Below, in pieces: positions 33,996 through 43,124 of a stretch of DNA of 64,000 bases. Numbering within the stretch: position 1 is the stretch's first letter; the number at the start of each line of letters is the position of its first letter. The translations under genes and the position numbers were made by a program. The stretch covers positions 3,773,001-3,837,000 of the forward strand of contig NZ_CP090004.1 of NCBI RefSeq assembly GCF_021390175.1. Reading direction: 5' to 3'. This DNA is from Flagellimonas sp. HMM57 (GTDB lineage Bacteria > Bacteroidota > Bacteroidia > Flavobacteriales > Flavobacteriaceae). Below the pieces are notes generated by a model that did no database searches, had not been told where the DNA came from, and saw only the letters and a program-made list of their open reading frames with translations.

Positions 33996-35243
33996 TTAAA
34001 CGGCTTCTTTTGGGTAACAACTGTAGTATTTTGTTACCGTTTTTGATAATGCCTTAAGGCTCAACTGATCAGACTCCTTAAGGACATCTGTAACTTTGCC
34101 ATTCTTCTTTAAAATATTGATGGTTTGTTTTTTTTCGTTATAAGCCTTGTTCAGGATTTGTCCGTGAAACACGAAGTAAGTGGCTTCAGATTCAGAGATG
34201 TTGTACTGATTCATAACATCTTTTAGTTTTTCGGACATCTTCAGGGAATCGATAGGTTTATTCTTGATTTTTACATGAAGTAACGTTCTATTGAGCAGCA
34301 TCTGGCACATTTTTGAAAGGACAAAATCATCATGATATTGCCAAGCTTTGATAGCTCCCAAAATATCTACATCATCCAATCGAGCAAAGTTTTTCAAGAT
34401 TTCTTTATTAAATGTAGTAGTGGTATCTTTCTCTAGAAAAAACAAGACCGGAATACTTGCCGTTATTTTATGTCCTTGAGATAATAGTTCTTTACCTCGC
34501 CTCATAATCCGAATCAACAACTGCTCTGCCACAAGACTTGTCTTGTGCAGATAAACCTGCCAATACATAAACCTTCGGGCCATCAAGAATTTCTCTATGG
34601 CATAGATACCCTTTTCTTCAACCACTAAATTCCCATCTATAACGTTCAACATGGAAATGAGCCGTTCCGAGTTAATATTGCCCTCGGTGACACCAGAATA
34701 AAAACTATCCCGTTTTAGGTAATCCAATCTGTCCATATCCAGTTGACTGGCCACCAATTGGTTCATAAAAGGTTTGTGATATTCACCTTTAAAGATAGAG
34801 ATGGCAGTTGTTAAACGTCCATCAAACTCCTTATTCAATTCCATCATAAACTCCAGAGAAAGATGTTCATGGCTCAAATTATCGATTATGAAACCTTCAA
34901 GCGCATGGGAAAAAGGTCCATGTCCAATATCATGTAATAAAATTGTACAAAGCAAACCTGTCTCCTCTTCTTCTGTAATAGAAATATTTTTCCACTTTAG
35001 CACTTGAATTGCCTTGGTCATCAAATGCATACTTCCCAAGGCATGATGAAATCTGGTATGGTGTGCCCCTGGATATACAAGATAGGACATCCCCATTTGG
35101 GAAATCCTACGCAACCTTTGAAAATAGGGGTGGGCGATCAGATTAAAAATAAGTTCATTTGGAGTTCCAATAAAACCGTAAATTGGATCGTTAAAAACTT
35201 TGAGCTTATTGGTTTGGGCCAAGGAAGTTTGTTTTAATTCCAC
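33996..35243 (-). CDS. HD domain phosphohydrolase (dNTPase-like)
   Basis: A protein of about 415 residues of the HD superfamily, related to the SAMHD1/YdhJ-like group. HTRFHHALGSMHL supplies the first His, ILLHDIGHGPFSHALE the HD pair, and QLDMDRLDYLKRDSFYSG the last Asp. NDPIYGFI at the N-terminus is the family opener. There is no ATG: GTG at 35255, GTG at 35243 and TTG at 35222 are possible starts. The gene precedes lpxD with 23 bp between and is divergent from porX with almost no spacer. The substrate is unknown; dNTP or nucleotide hydrolysis is likely. Confidence 0.82.
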   Translation of the reverse strand: MELKQTSLAQTNKLKVFNDPIYGFIGTPNELIFNLIAHPYFQRLRRISQMGMSYLVYPGAHHTRFHHALGSMHLMTKAIQVLKWKNISITEEEETGLLCTILLHDIGHGPFSHALEGFIIDNLSHEHLSLEFMMELNKEFDGRLTTAISIFKGEYHKPFMNQLVASQLDMDRLDYLKRDSFYSGVTEGNINSERLISMLNVIDGNLVVEEKGIYAIEKFLMARRFMYWQVYLHKTSLVAEQLLIRIMRRGKELLSQGHKITASIPVLFFLEKDTTTTFNKEILKNFARLDDVDILGAIKAWQYHDDFVLSKMCQMLLNRTLLHVKIKNKPIDSLKMSEKLKDVMNQYNISESEATYFVFHGQILNKAYNEKKQTINILKKNGKVTDVLKESDQLSLKALSKTVTKYYSCYPKEAV

Positions 35244-35258
35244 AAAGATAAACACTAT

Positions 35259-36803
35259 ATGAACAAGATCACTATTCTTTGGGTCGATGACGAGATCGAC
35301 CTACTAAAACCTCATATTCTTTTTCTTGAAAATAAAGATTATAAGGTGGTTACAAGCCAAAGCGGTCAAGATGCGCTAGAGGAAATAAAAAAAGCATTTT
35401 TCGATATTGTTTTTTTAGATGAAAATATGCCAGGGATTTCGGGACTGGAAACCTTAACGGAAATTAAAAAATTCGATGCGTCCATTCCAGTGGTCATGAT
35501 CACCAAGAGTGAAGAAGAGTTTATCATGGATGAGGCCATCGGCTCCAAAATTGCCGACTACCTGATTAAACCTGTTAATCCCAATCAAATCTTATTGTCC
35601 TTAAAGAAGAGTCTGGACAACTCCCGATTGATTTCTGAAAAGACCACTTCAAACTACCAACAAGAGTTTAGAAAGATTGCCATGGACCTTTCTATGGTGA
35701 ACAGCCATGAGGAATGGACAGAGCTTTACAAAAAGCTCATTTATTGGGAATTACAATTGGAAGAAATAGAAGATTCTGGTATGTTTGAGATACTGGAGTC
35801 CCAAAAAGTTGAAGCAAATTCCCAGTTCAGTAAGTTTGTCGACAAAAATTATAGTGATTGGTTCAAGGAAAGCAATGGTCCTATAATGTCGCACACACTT
35901 TTCAGAAAAAAAATACAGCCTGAGTTAGAAGGAAACAAGACCTTATTGATCGTTATCGATAATTTAAGATATGATCAATGGCTGTCTTTTGAAGAGACCC
36001 TGACCGTTCACTACAAGAAAAAACACGAGGCATCTTATTTTAGTATTTTGCCAACCGCAACACAGTATGCCAGAAATGCCATATTTTCTGGCCTTATGCC
36101 GTTGGATATGGAAAAGCAACATCCAGAATGGTGGAAAAACGACACGGATGAAGGGGGTAAAAACTTATTTGAAGCAGAGTTTCTTGGAGCCCAGTTAAAA
36201 CGACTTGGATTGGACTTAAAATGGGAGTACCATAAAATAAGTAGTCTACGGCAAGGAAAACAATTGGCACAAAACTTTAAATCACAAAAGGATAACGATC
36301 TAACCGTTTTGGTCTACAACTTTGTCGATATGCTGTCCCATTCCAAAACCGAAATGGAAGTCATCAAAGAATTGGCGGCCAACGATAAAGCGTACCGCTC
36401 ATTGACGCTAAGCTGGTTTAAAAACTCACCTTTATTAGAGATTGTACAGCAAGCCCAAGCTATGGGAATGAAGTTGATCCTTACAACAGACCACGGCACC
36501 ATAAATGTAAAGCAACCTTCTAAGGTTATTGGGGACAGGGAAACCAGCCTCAATCTAAGGTACAAGACCGGAAGAAGCCTAACCTATGAGAACAAAGATG
36601 TTCTAGAGAGCAAAAATCCGCAAAGCATACACCTGCCCAATATTAATTTAAGTAGCTGCTATATTTTTGCTAAAAACGATTTGTTCTTTGCCTACCCTAA
36701 TAATTATAATCATTATGTTGGGTATTACCGTAACACATATCAACATGGTGGGGTTTCGCTGGAAGAGATGGTTGTTCCTTTTGTAGTTTTAGACGCCAAG
36801 TAG
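35259..36803 (+). CDS. porX: PorX-type response regulator with PglZ domain
   Basis: Two-component regulator of the type IX secretion system in Bacteroidota. N-terminal receiver domain with acidic pair near Asp10-Asp11, phospho-acceptor Asp54 (IVFLDENMPG), Lys in LIKPVNP near 105; a helical linker (about 125-205); and a C-terminal PglZ/alkaline-phosphatase-like domain from about 210 (LLIVIDNLRYDQW, TATQYARNAIFSG, LILTTDHGTINV) whose metal site in characterised PorX cleaves oligonucleotides. Length 514 aa is standard. Its kinase PorY is not in the window. tsaE follows after 3 bp. Confidence 0.95.
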   Translation: MNKITILWVDDEIDLLKPHILFLENKDYKVVTSQSGQDALEEIKKAFFDIVFLDENMPGISGLETLTEIKKFDASIPVVMITKSEEEFIMDEAIGSKIADYLIKPVNPNQILLSLKKSLDNSRLISEKTTSNYQQEFRKIAMDLSMVNSHEEWTELYKKLIYWELQLEEIEDSGMFEILESQKVEANSQFSKFVDKNYSDWFKESNGPIMSHTLFRKKIQPELEGNKTLLIVIDNLRYDQWLSFEETLTVHYKKKHEASYFSILPTATQYARNAIFSGLMPLDMEKQHPEWWKNDTDEGGKNLFEAEFLGAQLKRLGLDLKWEYHKISSLRQGKQLAQNFKSQKDNDLTVLVYNFVDMLSHSKTEMEVIKELAANDKAYRSLTLSWFKNSPLLEIVQQAQAMGMKLILTTDHGTINVKQPSKVIGDRETSLNLRYKTGRSLTYENKDVLESKNPQSIHLPNINLSSCYIFAKNDLFFAYPNNYNHYVGYYRNTYQHGGVSLEEMVVPFVVLDAK

Positions 36804-36806
36804 TAT

Positions 36807-37232
36807 ATGAAACCCTTAACTTTTACACTAAATCAACTCCAAGCAATTTCGAAGAAAATTATCCACGGATCAAAAAGTAAAATACTGTGTTTTTATGGTG
36901 ATATGGGCGTTGGAAAAACTACTTTAATAAAATCGATAGTTGCGGCATTGGGAGGAGATGGTATTGCCCATAGTCCCACTTTTGGTTTAGTAAACGAATA
37001 CTACAACAAGAAAAATGAACAAATTGCCTTTCATTTTGACTTTTATAGAATTGAAGACGAGGCCGAAGCCCTTGACATGGGACTAGAGGATTATTTTAGT
37101 ACTGATACTTGGATTTTTATGGAGTGGCCCGAAAAGATAGCGTCGTTAATACCTGAAGAAGCCGTAAACATCCACTTACAGTTTATCGATGAAAACACCC
37201 GCTCAATCGAGTTTAACAAGAAGTACCAATAA
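36807..37232 (+). CDS. tsaE: tRNA threonylcarbamoyladenosine biosynthesis ATPase
   Basis: ATPase that drives the TsaB-TsaD complex in t6A37 tRNA modification. Walker A GDMGVGKTTLIKS near residues 32-44, SPTFGLVNEY near 61, HFDFYRIEDEAEA near 78 and FMEWPEKI near 110. 141 residues, normal. Follows porX in an apparent two-gene unit. Confidence 0.93.
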   Translation: MKPLTFTLNQLQAISKKIIHGSKSKILCFYGDMGVGKTTLIKSIVAALGGDGIAHSPTFGLVNEYYNKKNEQIAFHFDFYRIEDEAEALDMGLEDYFSTDTWIFMEWPEKIASLIPEEAVNIHLQFIDENTRSIEFNKKYQ

Positions 37233-37271
37233 ATAGGTCATATATTGTTTAACAGTTTCGATGAACAACAA

Positions 37272-37325
37272 TTTTATCGATAAAAAGCATTTTTTTAAGG
37301 TGAAATGCAATTTTTATCGGTAAAA
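37272..37325 (+). promoter_or_regulatory. twin palindromes TTTTATCGATAAAA / TTTTATCGGTAAAA, 40 bp apart
   Basis: A perfect 14-bp palindrome at 37272-37285 and a one-mismatch copy at 37312-37325, centres 40 bp apart (about four helical turns). Each is followed by AAGCAT or TGCG. They lie upstream of the short exported-peptide gene; a weak -7-like TACATTCG follows at 37351-37358. Candidate operator pair for an unknown dimeric regulator. Confidence 0.6.
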
Positions 37326-37401
37326 TGCGTAGGAAGTTAATATATTTTCTTACATTCGTTCTTGAAATGAATTCATTTATTAACCTAAAAACTCTTTTAC
37401 G

Positions 37402-37536
37402 ATGAACACTAAAAAAGTTTTTTTTGGCTTTCTAGCTATTGCTTTCTTGGCAATGACCGCTATCTCAACTAATGTTATGGACATTAATCCAGATCAGACA
37501 GTTAGCGTTGACAAGTTGAAAATTGGCAAAAGATAG
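37402..37536 (+). CDS. short exported peptide (44 aa), unknown
   Basis: A 44-residue ORF with a clear signal-type N-terminus (MNTKKVFFGFLAIAFLAM, then TAISTN) and a short polar remainder (DINPDQTVSVDKLKIGKR). If cleaved after the hydrophobic stretch, the exported product is only about 20 residues. It forms its own transcription unit: twin palindromes and a weak promoter-like box before it, and a strong hairpin terminator 24 bp after it. The isolated context and small product suggest a secreted peptide (signal, bacteriocin-like or envelope factor) but no family is recognised. It is too short for routine ORF calling. Confidence 0.6.
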   Translation: MNTKKVFFGFLAIAFLAMTAISTNVMDINPDQTVSVDKLKIGKR

Positions 37537-37559
37537 AAAGTATTAAAAGTATATCTTTT

Positions 37560-37583
37560 AAACCCCTTTTAAAGGGGTTTTTT
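37560..37583 (+). terminator. intrinsic terminator after the short peptide gene
   Basis: AAACCCC/GGGGTTT stem (extendable through AAAG/CTTT) followed by six T residues, 24 bp downstream of the stop at 37536 and 37 bp before the next gene. Confidence 0.85.
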
Positions 37584-37619
37584 CATGCAATAAAATCAGG
37601 CATCTTTAGTTAATACAAT

Positions 37620-38162
37620 ATGCGCGATAAAAAAAAGGCAAGAAAAAGATTTATAATAGAAGGGCTAATTACCTTGTTTATAGCTCTATCCCCTGTCTTA
37701 TTCTATTCTTATAAGTATATGCCAAATGATACAGAATCCTTAAATTTTGTGTTATTTGAAATCACCTCAAATGGATTTGGAGATGCACGCACTGCAGTTT
37801 GGTTCTATTTGATTAAGCTTATTCCTTTGATTTTATTAATCATTTGGTTTGTTACCTGCAAACAGTGGTGGTATCACGCTATTTTGATTCCGATTTCAAT
37901 GTATAGTTTTCAACTATATACGGTAACAACCGAAAATTCTCAGAAAGCAGACGAGAATGAGATTTTGTACGTTATTGCTGTAAGTATGGTCGTAATACCT
38001 ATAGTTTATTTTATTAGAGTAAAATTGGTAGATAAATATGTTCATGGTATCGATTTAAAGGCTATGGATACCGAACTCCAAATCCTTAAAGAAAAAGAGG
38101 AACTACGCAAGGAGCGCGAAAAGCTGGAAAAAAGCCAAAAGACCCTTTCAAAAAATATGTAA
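37620..38162 (+). CDS. hypothetical membrane protein with C-terminal coiled coil
   Basis: A 180-residue protein with a basic N-terminus (MRDKKKARKRF), four predicted membrane helices (about 12-31, 58-79, 82-102 and 114-133) and a charged C-terminal helix likely to form a coiled coil (LKEKEELRKEREKLEKSQK). No family motif recognised. It lies between the short-peptide unit and ald, 44 bp upstream of ald in the same direction. Confidence 0.65.
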   Translation: MRDKKKARKRFIIEGLITLFIALSPVLFYSYKYMPNDTESLNFVLFEITSNGFGDARTAVWFYLIKLIPLILLIIWFVTCKQWWYHAILIPISMYSFQLYTVTTENSQKADENEILYVIAVSMVVIPIVYFIRVKLVDKYVHGIDLKAMDTELQILKEKEELRKEREKLEKSQKTLSKNM

Positions 38163-38206
38163 ATTTGTTTAATTACGTTTTAGCGTAATATTCAGATGTA
38201 CATCCT

Positions 38207-39406
38207 ATGAGTCAACCGTCCTCTCCATTTAGCAAACAACAATTACTGCCCCAAGAGGAAACTTTAGAACTGCTTAAGCAAAAAGGAGAACTTTTTATAG
38301 GCATTCCCAAAGAGAACCAGTATCAGGAAAAGCGTATATGTCTAACTCCAGATGCCGTTAATGCCATTACTGCGCATGGGCATCGGGTACTTATAGAATC
38401 TGGTGCCGGGGATGGTGCCAATTTTTCGGATACGGATTATACCAATGCTGGAGCAGAAATCAGTAGGGATACCAAAAAAGTGTTTTCGTGTCCCTTGGTG
38501 CTGAAAGTAGAGCCTCCTACCCTATCGGAAATTGATTTGCTCAATCCGCAGACCATTATTATCTCTGCTTTACAAATCAAAACTCAGACAAAATCATACT
38601 TTGAGGCGATGGCCAAAAAGCGGCTTACCGCCATAGCTTTTGAATATATCAGAGATGAAGATGGTAAATACCCTGCCGTGCGTTCTCTGAGTGAAATTGC
38701 GGGAATTTCCTCTATCTTGATTGCATCGGAACTGATGGCCACGACCAATAAAGGAAACGGGTTAATGTTCGGTAATATCAGCGGTGTACCCCCCGTGGAA
38801 GTTGTTATCATTGGGGCCGGAACAGTGGGCGAATTTGCGGCGCGTTCCGCTTTGGGGCTTGGGGCAAATATTAAAATATTCGATAACTCTATTACAAAAT
38901 TGCGCAATATTCAGACCAACCTTAACCAAACGGTCTACACCTCTACCATCCAGCCAAAAAATCTATTGAAATCCTTGAAACGTTGCGATGTTGCCATTGG
39001 TGCTACCAGAGGTCAGGACCGCTCTCCTATCGTAGTCTCCAGTACCATGGTGGAACATATGAAAAAGGGTGCTGTAATCATAGATGTGAGCATTGATATG
39101 GGCGGGTGTTTTGAAACTTCCGAAATTACGAGTCACGATAAGCCGACTGTAGAAAAGTTTGACGTCATTCACTATGGAGTACCTAATATTCCTGCCAGAT
39201 ACCCTAGGACATCTACCATCTCAATCAGTAATATTTTTACACCTTACCTCTTAAAGATTGGCGAAGATGGTGGCCTGGAACATTCATTGCGTTTTGATAA
39301 AGGACTTCGTAATGGACTTTATATGTACCACGGTATTTTGACAAATAAATCGGTTGGGGATTGGTTTGGACTCACCTATAATGATATTAACTTTCTTATT
39401 TTCTAA
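38207..39406 (+). CDS. ald: alanine dehydrogenase
   Basis: NAD-dependent interconversion of alanine and pyruvate plus ammonia. The AlaDH/PntA fold is clear: IGIPKENQYQEKRICLTPD near residue 32 (substrate Arg/Lys), GHRVLIESGAGDGANFSD, then the nucleotide-binding VVIIGAGTVGEFAARSA near 197, and VPNIPARYPRTSTISISN. 399 residues with an N-terminal extension of about 25 compared with classical Ald, common in Bacteroidota. A DUF4258 gene follows after 6 bp. Confidence 0.9.
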   Translation: MSQPSSPFSKQQLLPQEETLELLKQKGELFIGIPKENQYQEKRICLTPDAVNAITAHGHRVLIESGAGDGANFSDTDYTNAGAEISRDTKKVFSCPLVLKVEPPTLSEIDLLNPQTIIISALQIKTQTKSYFEAMAKKRLTAIAFEYIRDEDGKYPAVRSLSEIAGISSILIASELMATTNKGNGLMFGNISGVPPVEVVIIGAGTVGEFAARSALGLGANIKIFDNSITKLRNIQTNLNQTVYTSTIQPKNLLKSLKRCDVAIGATRGQDRSPIVVSSTMVEHMKKGAVIIDVSIDMGGCFETSEITSHDKPTVEKFDVIHYGVPNIPARYPRTSTISISNIFTPYLLKIGEDGGLEHSLRFDKGLRNGLYMYHGILTNKSVGDWFGLTYNDINFLIF

Positions 39407-39412
39407 AACTGT

Positions 39413-39787
39413 ATGGCATTCTTAAAACGCTTGGGATGGTATCTTGTTGGACTATCCATTGGAATCGTGTTTCTTGTGTTCTTCCTAAAGAAAAAATCCG
39501 GTGAAAGTGGCATTGATTTCTGTTATTTTCCCAATTGTAGGGTTTTAAAAGATATGCGCTCCAAGCCTTTGGTTTTTTCAGGGTCTATTGGGAAAACAGC
39601 AAAAGATTCGCTGTTGATACGATCATTTTTAACGGATGGGGATATTGATTTTGGGAAAAGCGATACAAAGTCCAAACCTTGTAAGACTTATTTTATTGAG
39701 TATGAAGTTGATGAAGAGGATTGGATTTTAGAAGCAAAAAGCTGCAATCAACAAGTACGTATTGAAACCCTTGAGAAAGCTAAATGA
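39413..39787 (+). CDS. DUF4258 domain-containing protein
   Basis: A 124-residue protein with an N-terminal membrane helix (about 7-26) and a polar domain beginning SGIDFCYFPNCRVLKDMRSKP and ending EAKSCNQQVRIETLEKAK. I link it to the DUF4258-type family that commonly follows ald in Flavobacteriaceae; the assignment is from memory of gene context. Six-bp gap to ald indicates one transcript. Function unknown. Confidence 0.7.
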   Translation: MAFLKRLGWYLVGLSIGIVFLVFFLKKKSGESGIDFCYFPNCRVLKDMRSKPLVFSGSIGKTAKDSLLIRSFLTDGDIDFGKSDTKSKPCKTYFIEYEVDEEDWILEAKSCNQQVRIETLEKAK

Positions 39788-39828
39788 AATTTTTGTAGTG
39801 AATTTATTAAAACGTTTACACAATCAAT

Positions 39829-41001
39829 TTAAATATCTAGTTTTCTTCTTTTCTTTTCTTTATGCAACAGCGAAAGCTCCCTTGTAGTTTGCCCGGCTAC
39901 AGAAGTATTCTCCTCCGCCCTTCGTATTAAATAGGGCATCACATCTTTTACAGGTCCATATGGCACATATTTGGCAGCGTTATATCCAGCAGCAGTGAGA
40001 TTATATGTGATATGATCGCTCATGCCGTAAAGCTGACCGAACCAGATATTTGAATCTGCATTATCCAAGTTGCGTTTCTTCATCAAGTCTACCAATTTCA
40101 AGCTGCTTGCTTCATTATGAGTACCCGCAAAAATGGAAATCCGTTCTAAATTTTCCATTATAAAGGATACGCCATTGTCAAAATTATCGTCGGTTGCTTG
40201 CTTGGATTCACAAATGGGACTTTTATAACCGTGCTCTTTGGCACGCTCGTTTTCCTTTTCCATGTAAGCACCGCGAACCACTTTTAGTCCAATATTAAAG
40301 TTTTCCAATGCGGCGGTATTGTTCAAGTCCTTCAAGTAGTCCATACGGTCCCAGCGGTACATTTGGACCGTATTAAAAACTACTGCTTTCTCTTTATTGT
40401 ACTTTCGCATCATTTCCAGGACAATGGCATCTGCAGCATCTTGCATCCAACTTTCTTCGGCATCTATCAAAAGTGCCACATTGAGGTCGTGTGCCTTTTT
40501 ACAAACTTTGTCGTACCTGTCTACAATTCGTTGCCATTCGGCAGATTCATCCTGGGTCAACTCTTTTTTGGCACTTACTTTGGCATATAATTCAAAGCGT
40601 CCAAAGCCAGTAGGTTTAAATACGGCAAAAGGGATAGCCTCTTTCTTTTTAACAAAGTCCAGTACTTCCAATACCTTGTCCAAAGTAAAGTCCAATTGAT
40701 TTTCAATTTCCTTTCCTTCCACCGAATAGTCCAAAATGGAATAAACTCCCTTTTCGTACATTTTATCTATAATGGGAAGGCAATCATTCTCATTGACACC
40801 ACCACAAAAATGGTCGAAGACTGTTGCCCTTATCAAACCTTCAACTGGTAAATGAGCTTTGATTGCAAAATTGGTCACAGCAGTTCCAATCCTTACGAGG
40901 GGTTCATTGCCAATAAGTTTGAACAAGAAATAAGCACGTTCCAATTGGGAGTCTGTTTTTAACTGAAACGCTATTGCGGTATTCTCAAAATCAGGATGCA
41001 T
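39829..41001 (-). CDS. proline dehydrogenase
   Basis: FAD-dependent proline dehydrogenase (first step of proline breakdown to glutamate). 390-residue monofunctional enzyme with TIM-barrel motifs: VLIDAEESWMQ analogue near 200, VVFNTVQMYRWDR near 215, VVRGAYMEKENERA near 260, GTHNEASS near 310, and the C-terminal PYGPVKDVMPYLIRRAEEN substrate segment. I start at ATG 41001 (MHPDFENTAIAF); the frame extends to a TTG at 41010. A consensus promoter lies at 41024-41056. The P5C dehydrogenase partner is not in the window. Confidence 0.9.
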   Translation of the reverse strand: MHPDFENTAIAFQLKTDSQLERAYFLFKLIGNEPLVRIGTAVTNFAIKAHLPVEGLIRATVFDHFCGGVNENDCLPIIDKMYEKGVYSILDYSVEGKEIENQLDFTLDKVLEVLDFVKKKEAIPFAVFKPTGFGRFELYAKVSAKKELTQDESAEWQRIVDRYDKVCKKAHDLNVALLIDAEESWMQDAADAIVLEMMRKYNKEKAVVFNTVQMYRWDRMDYLKDLNNTAALENFNIGLKVVRGAYMEKENERAKEHGYKSPICESKQATDDNFDNGVSFIMENLERISIFAGTHNEASSLKLVDLMKKRNLDNADSNIWFGQLYGMSDHITYNLTAAGYNAAKYVPYGPVKDVMPYLIRRAEENTSVAGQTTRELSLLHKEKKRRKLDI

Positions 41002-41023
41002 TTTTATCAAAATATTAAAGATT

Positions 41024-41056
41024 CAAATATAAGTAGTGAACCAATAACACTATCAA
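41024..41056 (-). promoter_or_regulatory. promoter of the proline dehydrogenase gene
   Basis: Minus-strand TATATTTG (41031-41024) fits TAnnTTTG, with TTG at 41056-41054 and a 22-bp spacer within the reported flavobacterial range. The ATG follows 22 bp after the box. Confidence 0.6.
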
Positions 41057-41091
41057 TAAAATAGTCATTATTTTGCACTACAAATCGCATT

Positions 41092-42147
41092 ATGGAGTCT
41101 ATTAAATCACATTCTTACGAGGTACATTTGAATGAGCTGGCGGAAGCTGCTCTAAGACAACATATTGCCACAAAAAATTACTCCAAAATATTTGTTTTGG
41201 TGGATGAAAACACCAAAGCACACTGTTTATCTTTTTTTGAAACAATATTGGCACACCCTATAGATGCCATTCTTGAAATCCAATCTGGGGAGGCAAACAA
41301 GACCATAGCAACATGTTTGAAGCTTTGGGAAGCATTGTCCAATGAGGATGGGGATAGGCAAAGCCTTTTGATCAACCTTGGTGGGGGCGTCCTTACCGAT
41401 TTGGGCGGTTTTGTGGCCTCAACCTTTAAAAGGGGCATAAAATTCATCAATATCCCTACTACCCTACTGTCTATGGTAGATGCTTCCGTTGGTGGAAAAA
41501 CCGGGGTAGACCTTGGCCCATTAAAAAATCAAATTGGGGTTATCAATCAGCCCCAAATGGTACTGGTATTTCCAAAATTTTTGAATACGCTTGAAGACAG
41601 ACAGTTAAAAAGCGGGTATGCCGAAATGTTGAAGCATGGTCTTATAAAAGATGCCGAGTACTGGAAAAACTTAGTACACGGTGGCAATTTCGCTGAGGCA
41701 AACTGTATCATGAAATCCATTGCCCTTAAAAATGAGGTGGTCCTCCAAGATCCAACTGAACAGGGTATCCGTAAAATCTTAAATTTCGGGCATACTTTGG
41801 GGCATGCCATTGAATCTTATTTTTTGGAGCACCCTGATAAGGAAGCACTGCTACATGGTGAAGCTATTGCCATAGGGATGATCTTAGAGGGTTATCTTTC
41901 CCATGAACTTAAGGGACTATCAAAATTATCGTTACAAGAAATCAAGGAAGTTTTTCTGCAATATTTTGATAAAGTGGATTTTAATCAAGAGGATATTAAG
42001 GCCGTTCTCGAACTTTTAAAGTACGATAAGAAAAATTCGCATGGAGAGGTCAACTTTGTATTGCTCCAAACTATTGGAACAGCCATTACAGATGTCAAGG
42101 TGCCTGAGGATATTTTTCAAAAAGCTTTTGCTTACTACAAAGAATAA
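41092..42147 (+). CDS. aroB: 3-dehydroquinate synthase
   Basis: Second step of the shikimate pathway: DAHP to 3-dehydroquinate, using NAD and a metal. NLGGGVLTDLGGFVAST near residue 97 (NAD loop), NIPTTLLSMVDASVGGKTGVD near 120, GYAEMLKHGLI near 178 (metal Glu), ILNFGHTLGHAIES near 232 and LLHGEAIAIGM near 252 (metal His). 351 residues, normal. Divergent from proline dehydrogenase across about 90 bp. Confidence 0.95.
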   Translation: MESIKSHSYEVHLNELAEAALRQHIATKNYSKIFVLVDENTKAHCLSFFETILAHPIDAILEIQSGEANKTIATCLKLWEALSNEDGDRQSLLINLGGGVLTDLGGFVASTFKRGIKFINIPTTLLSMVDASVGGKTGVDLGPLKNQIGVINQPQMVLVFPKFLNTLEDRQLKSGYAEMLKHGLIKDAEYWKNLVHGGNFAEANCIMKSIALKNEVVLQDPTEQGIRKILNFGHTLGHAIESYFLEHPDKEALLHGEAIAIGMILEGYLSHELKGLSKLSLQEIKEVFLQYFDKVDFNQEDIKAVLELLKYDKKNSHGEVNFVLLQTIGTAITDVKVPEDIFQKAFAYYKE

Positions 42148-42244
42148 CCGCTACATATACTATTATTTATCTTTTACAACTCTTTGCGAAAGCGACTTCT
42201 AAAAATTCATAGCTTAGGATAACAAACCAAAAAATATTCTTAGC

Positions 42245-42583
42245 ATGAAACGAATCCTAATCGATTACAAAAAACTTGACCGCAAAACGGCTGCAGTCTT
42301 AATAGATACCTATCCCTATGGTTATGGAGATGATGATATCATAACCCTCAAAAAACCTAATGGTGAAATTATAGAGGCAGTTGAAGTACGAACCGAAGAC
42401 ACCATATATTTGGTGAAAATCAGTAAAAGTCTTTCCAATTTCATTGCCAATTTTGAAGAAAATATGGAAAAGGAACTGGAAAAAGATACAAAGCCTGAAG
42501 CCGTACTCGATTCTGAAAAAGAGGAATTTGAAAACCCAGAGCTAGAACTGGACTCCGATTTAGATACTGACGGCCTATACTAG
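42245..42583 (+). CDS. conserved hypothetical acidic protein
   Basis: A 112-residue protein: a small N-terminal domain (MKRILIDYKKLDRKTAAVL, then GYGDDDIITLKKPNGEIIEAV) and a strongly acidic C-terminal tail rich in Glu, Asp and Ser (from about 75). No signal peptide or catalytic motif. It ends 10 bp from the convergent DinB gene. Function unknown. Confidence 0.6.
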   Translation: MKRILIDYKKLDRKTAAVLIDTYPYGYGDDDIITLKKPNGEIIEAVEVRTEDTIYLVKISKSLSNFIANFEENMEKELEKDTKPEAVLDSEKEEFENPELELDSDLDTDGLY

Positions 42584-42593
42584 AACATTACTT

Positions 42594-43109
42594 TTATAAA
42601 TAACGGTTGCGAATCACTTTTAGATGATGTGCCTGATGGCCACATATAATAAAACCCATCGCACGCACACTCATTTGTGACCCACTTGCCATACCCATCC
42701 TTTTGAGCAATGCCTCATCAAAAGATTTGAACAAGGCTATTGTTGCAGCCCTCACGGCAGCATATTCAGTCAATATTTCTTCCCTTGATTTGGCCATAGC
42801 GTTGGATTCCGGAACAAAATCGTTCTGGTCAAAACCTGCCAAAGGAGTACCATCATTTCTTGCAAAGCGTAATGCCCTATACTGAAATATGCGCTCTGTA
42901 TCAACAATATGCATCAAAACCTCGGATACAGTCCATTTCCCTTCTGCATACGCATAGTGAAGTTTATCCTCAGCGATATCGTTTACAAAAGATAAAAATT
43001 TCGATTGCCCGTCTTCAATTTCGTCCATTAGAGGGGCGTCTCCCAGAGCTTGGATATAACTATGGTAATACGAATCGTATTCAGAAATTGGCAAATCTGA
43101 ACTTAGCAT
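42594..43109 (-). CDS. DinB family protein
   Basis: A 171-residue DinB/YfiT-type four-helix protein. Three candidate metal ligands: His in VSEVLMHIVDTERIF (near residue 67) and in ICGHQAHHLKVI near the C-terminus. EGKWTVSEVLMH is a common DinB-family signature. Activity unknown. It lies 15 bp downstream of the Lrp-type gene on the same strand. It is not closely similar to the DinB protein encoded within the his operon. Confidence 0.85.
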   Translation of the reverse strand: MLSSDLPISEYDSYYHSYIQALGDAPLMDEIEDGQSKFLSFVNDIAEDKLHYAYAEGKWTVSEVLMHIVDTERIFQYRALRFARNDGTPLAGFDQNDFVPESNAMAKSREEILTEYAAVRAATIALFKSFDEALLKRMGMASGSQMSVRAMGFIICGHQAHHLKVIRNRYL

Positions 43110-43124
43110 ACTAAAAGAAACTGG

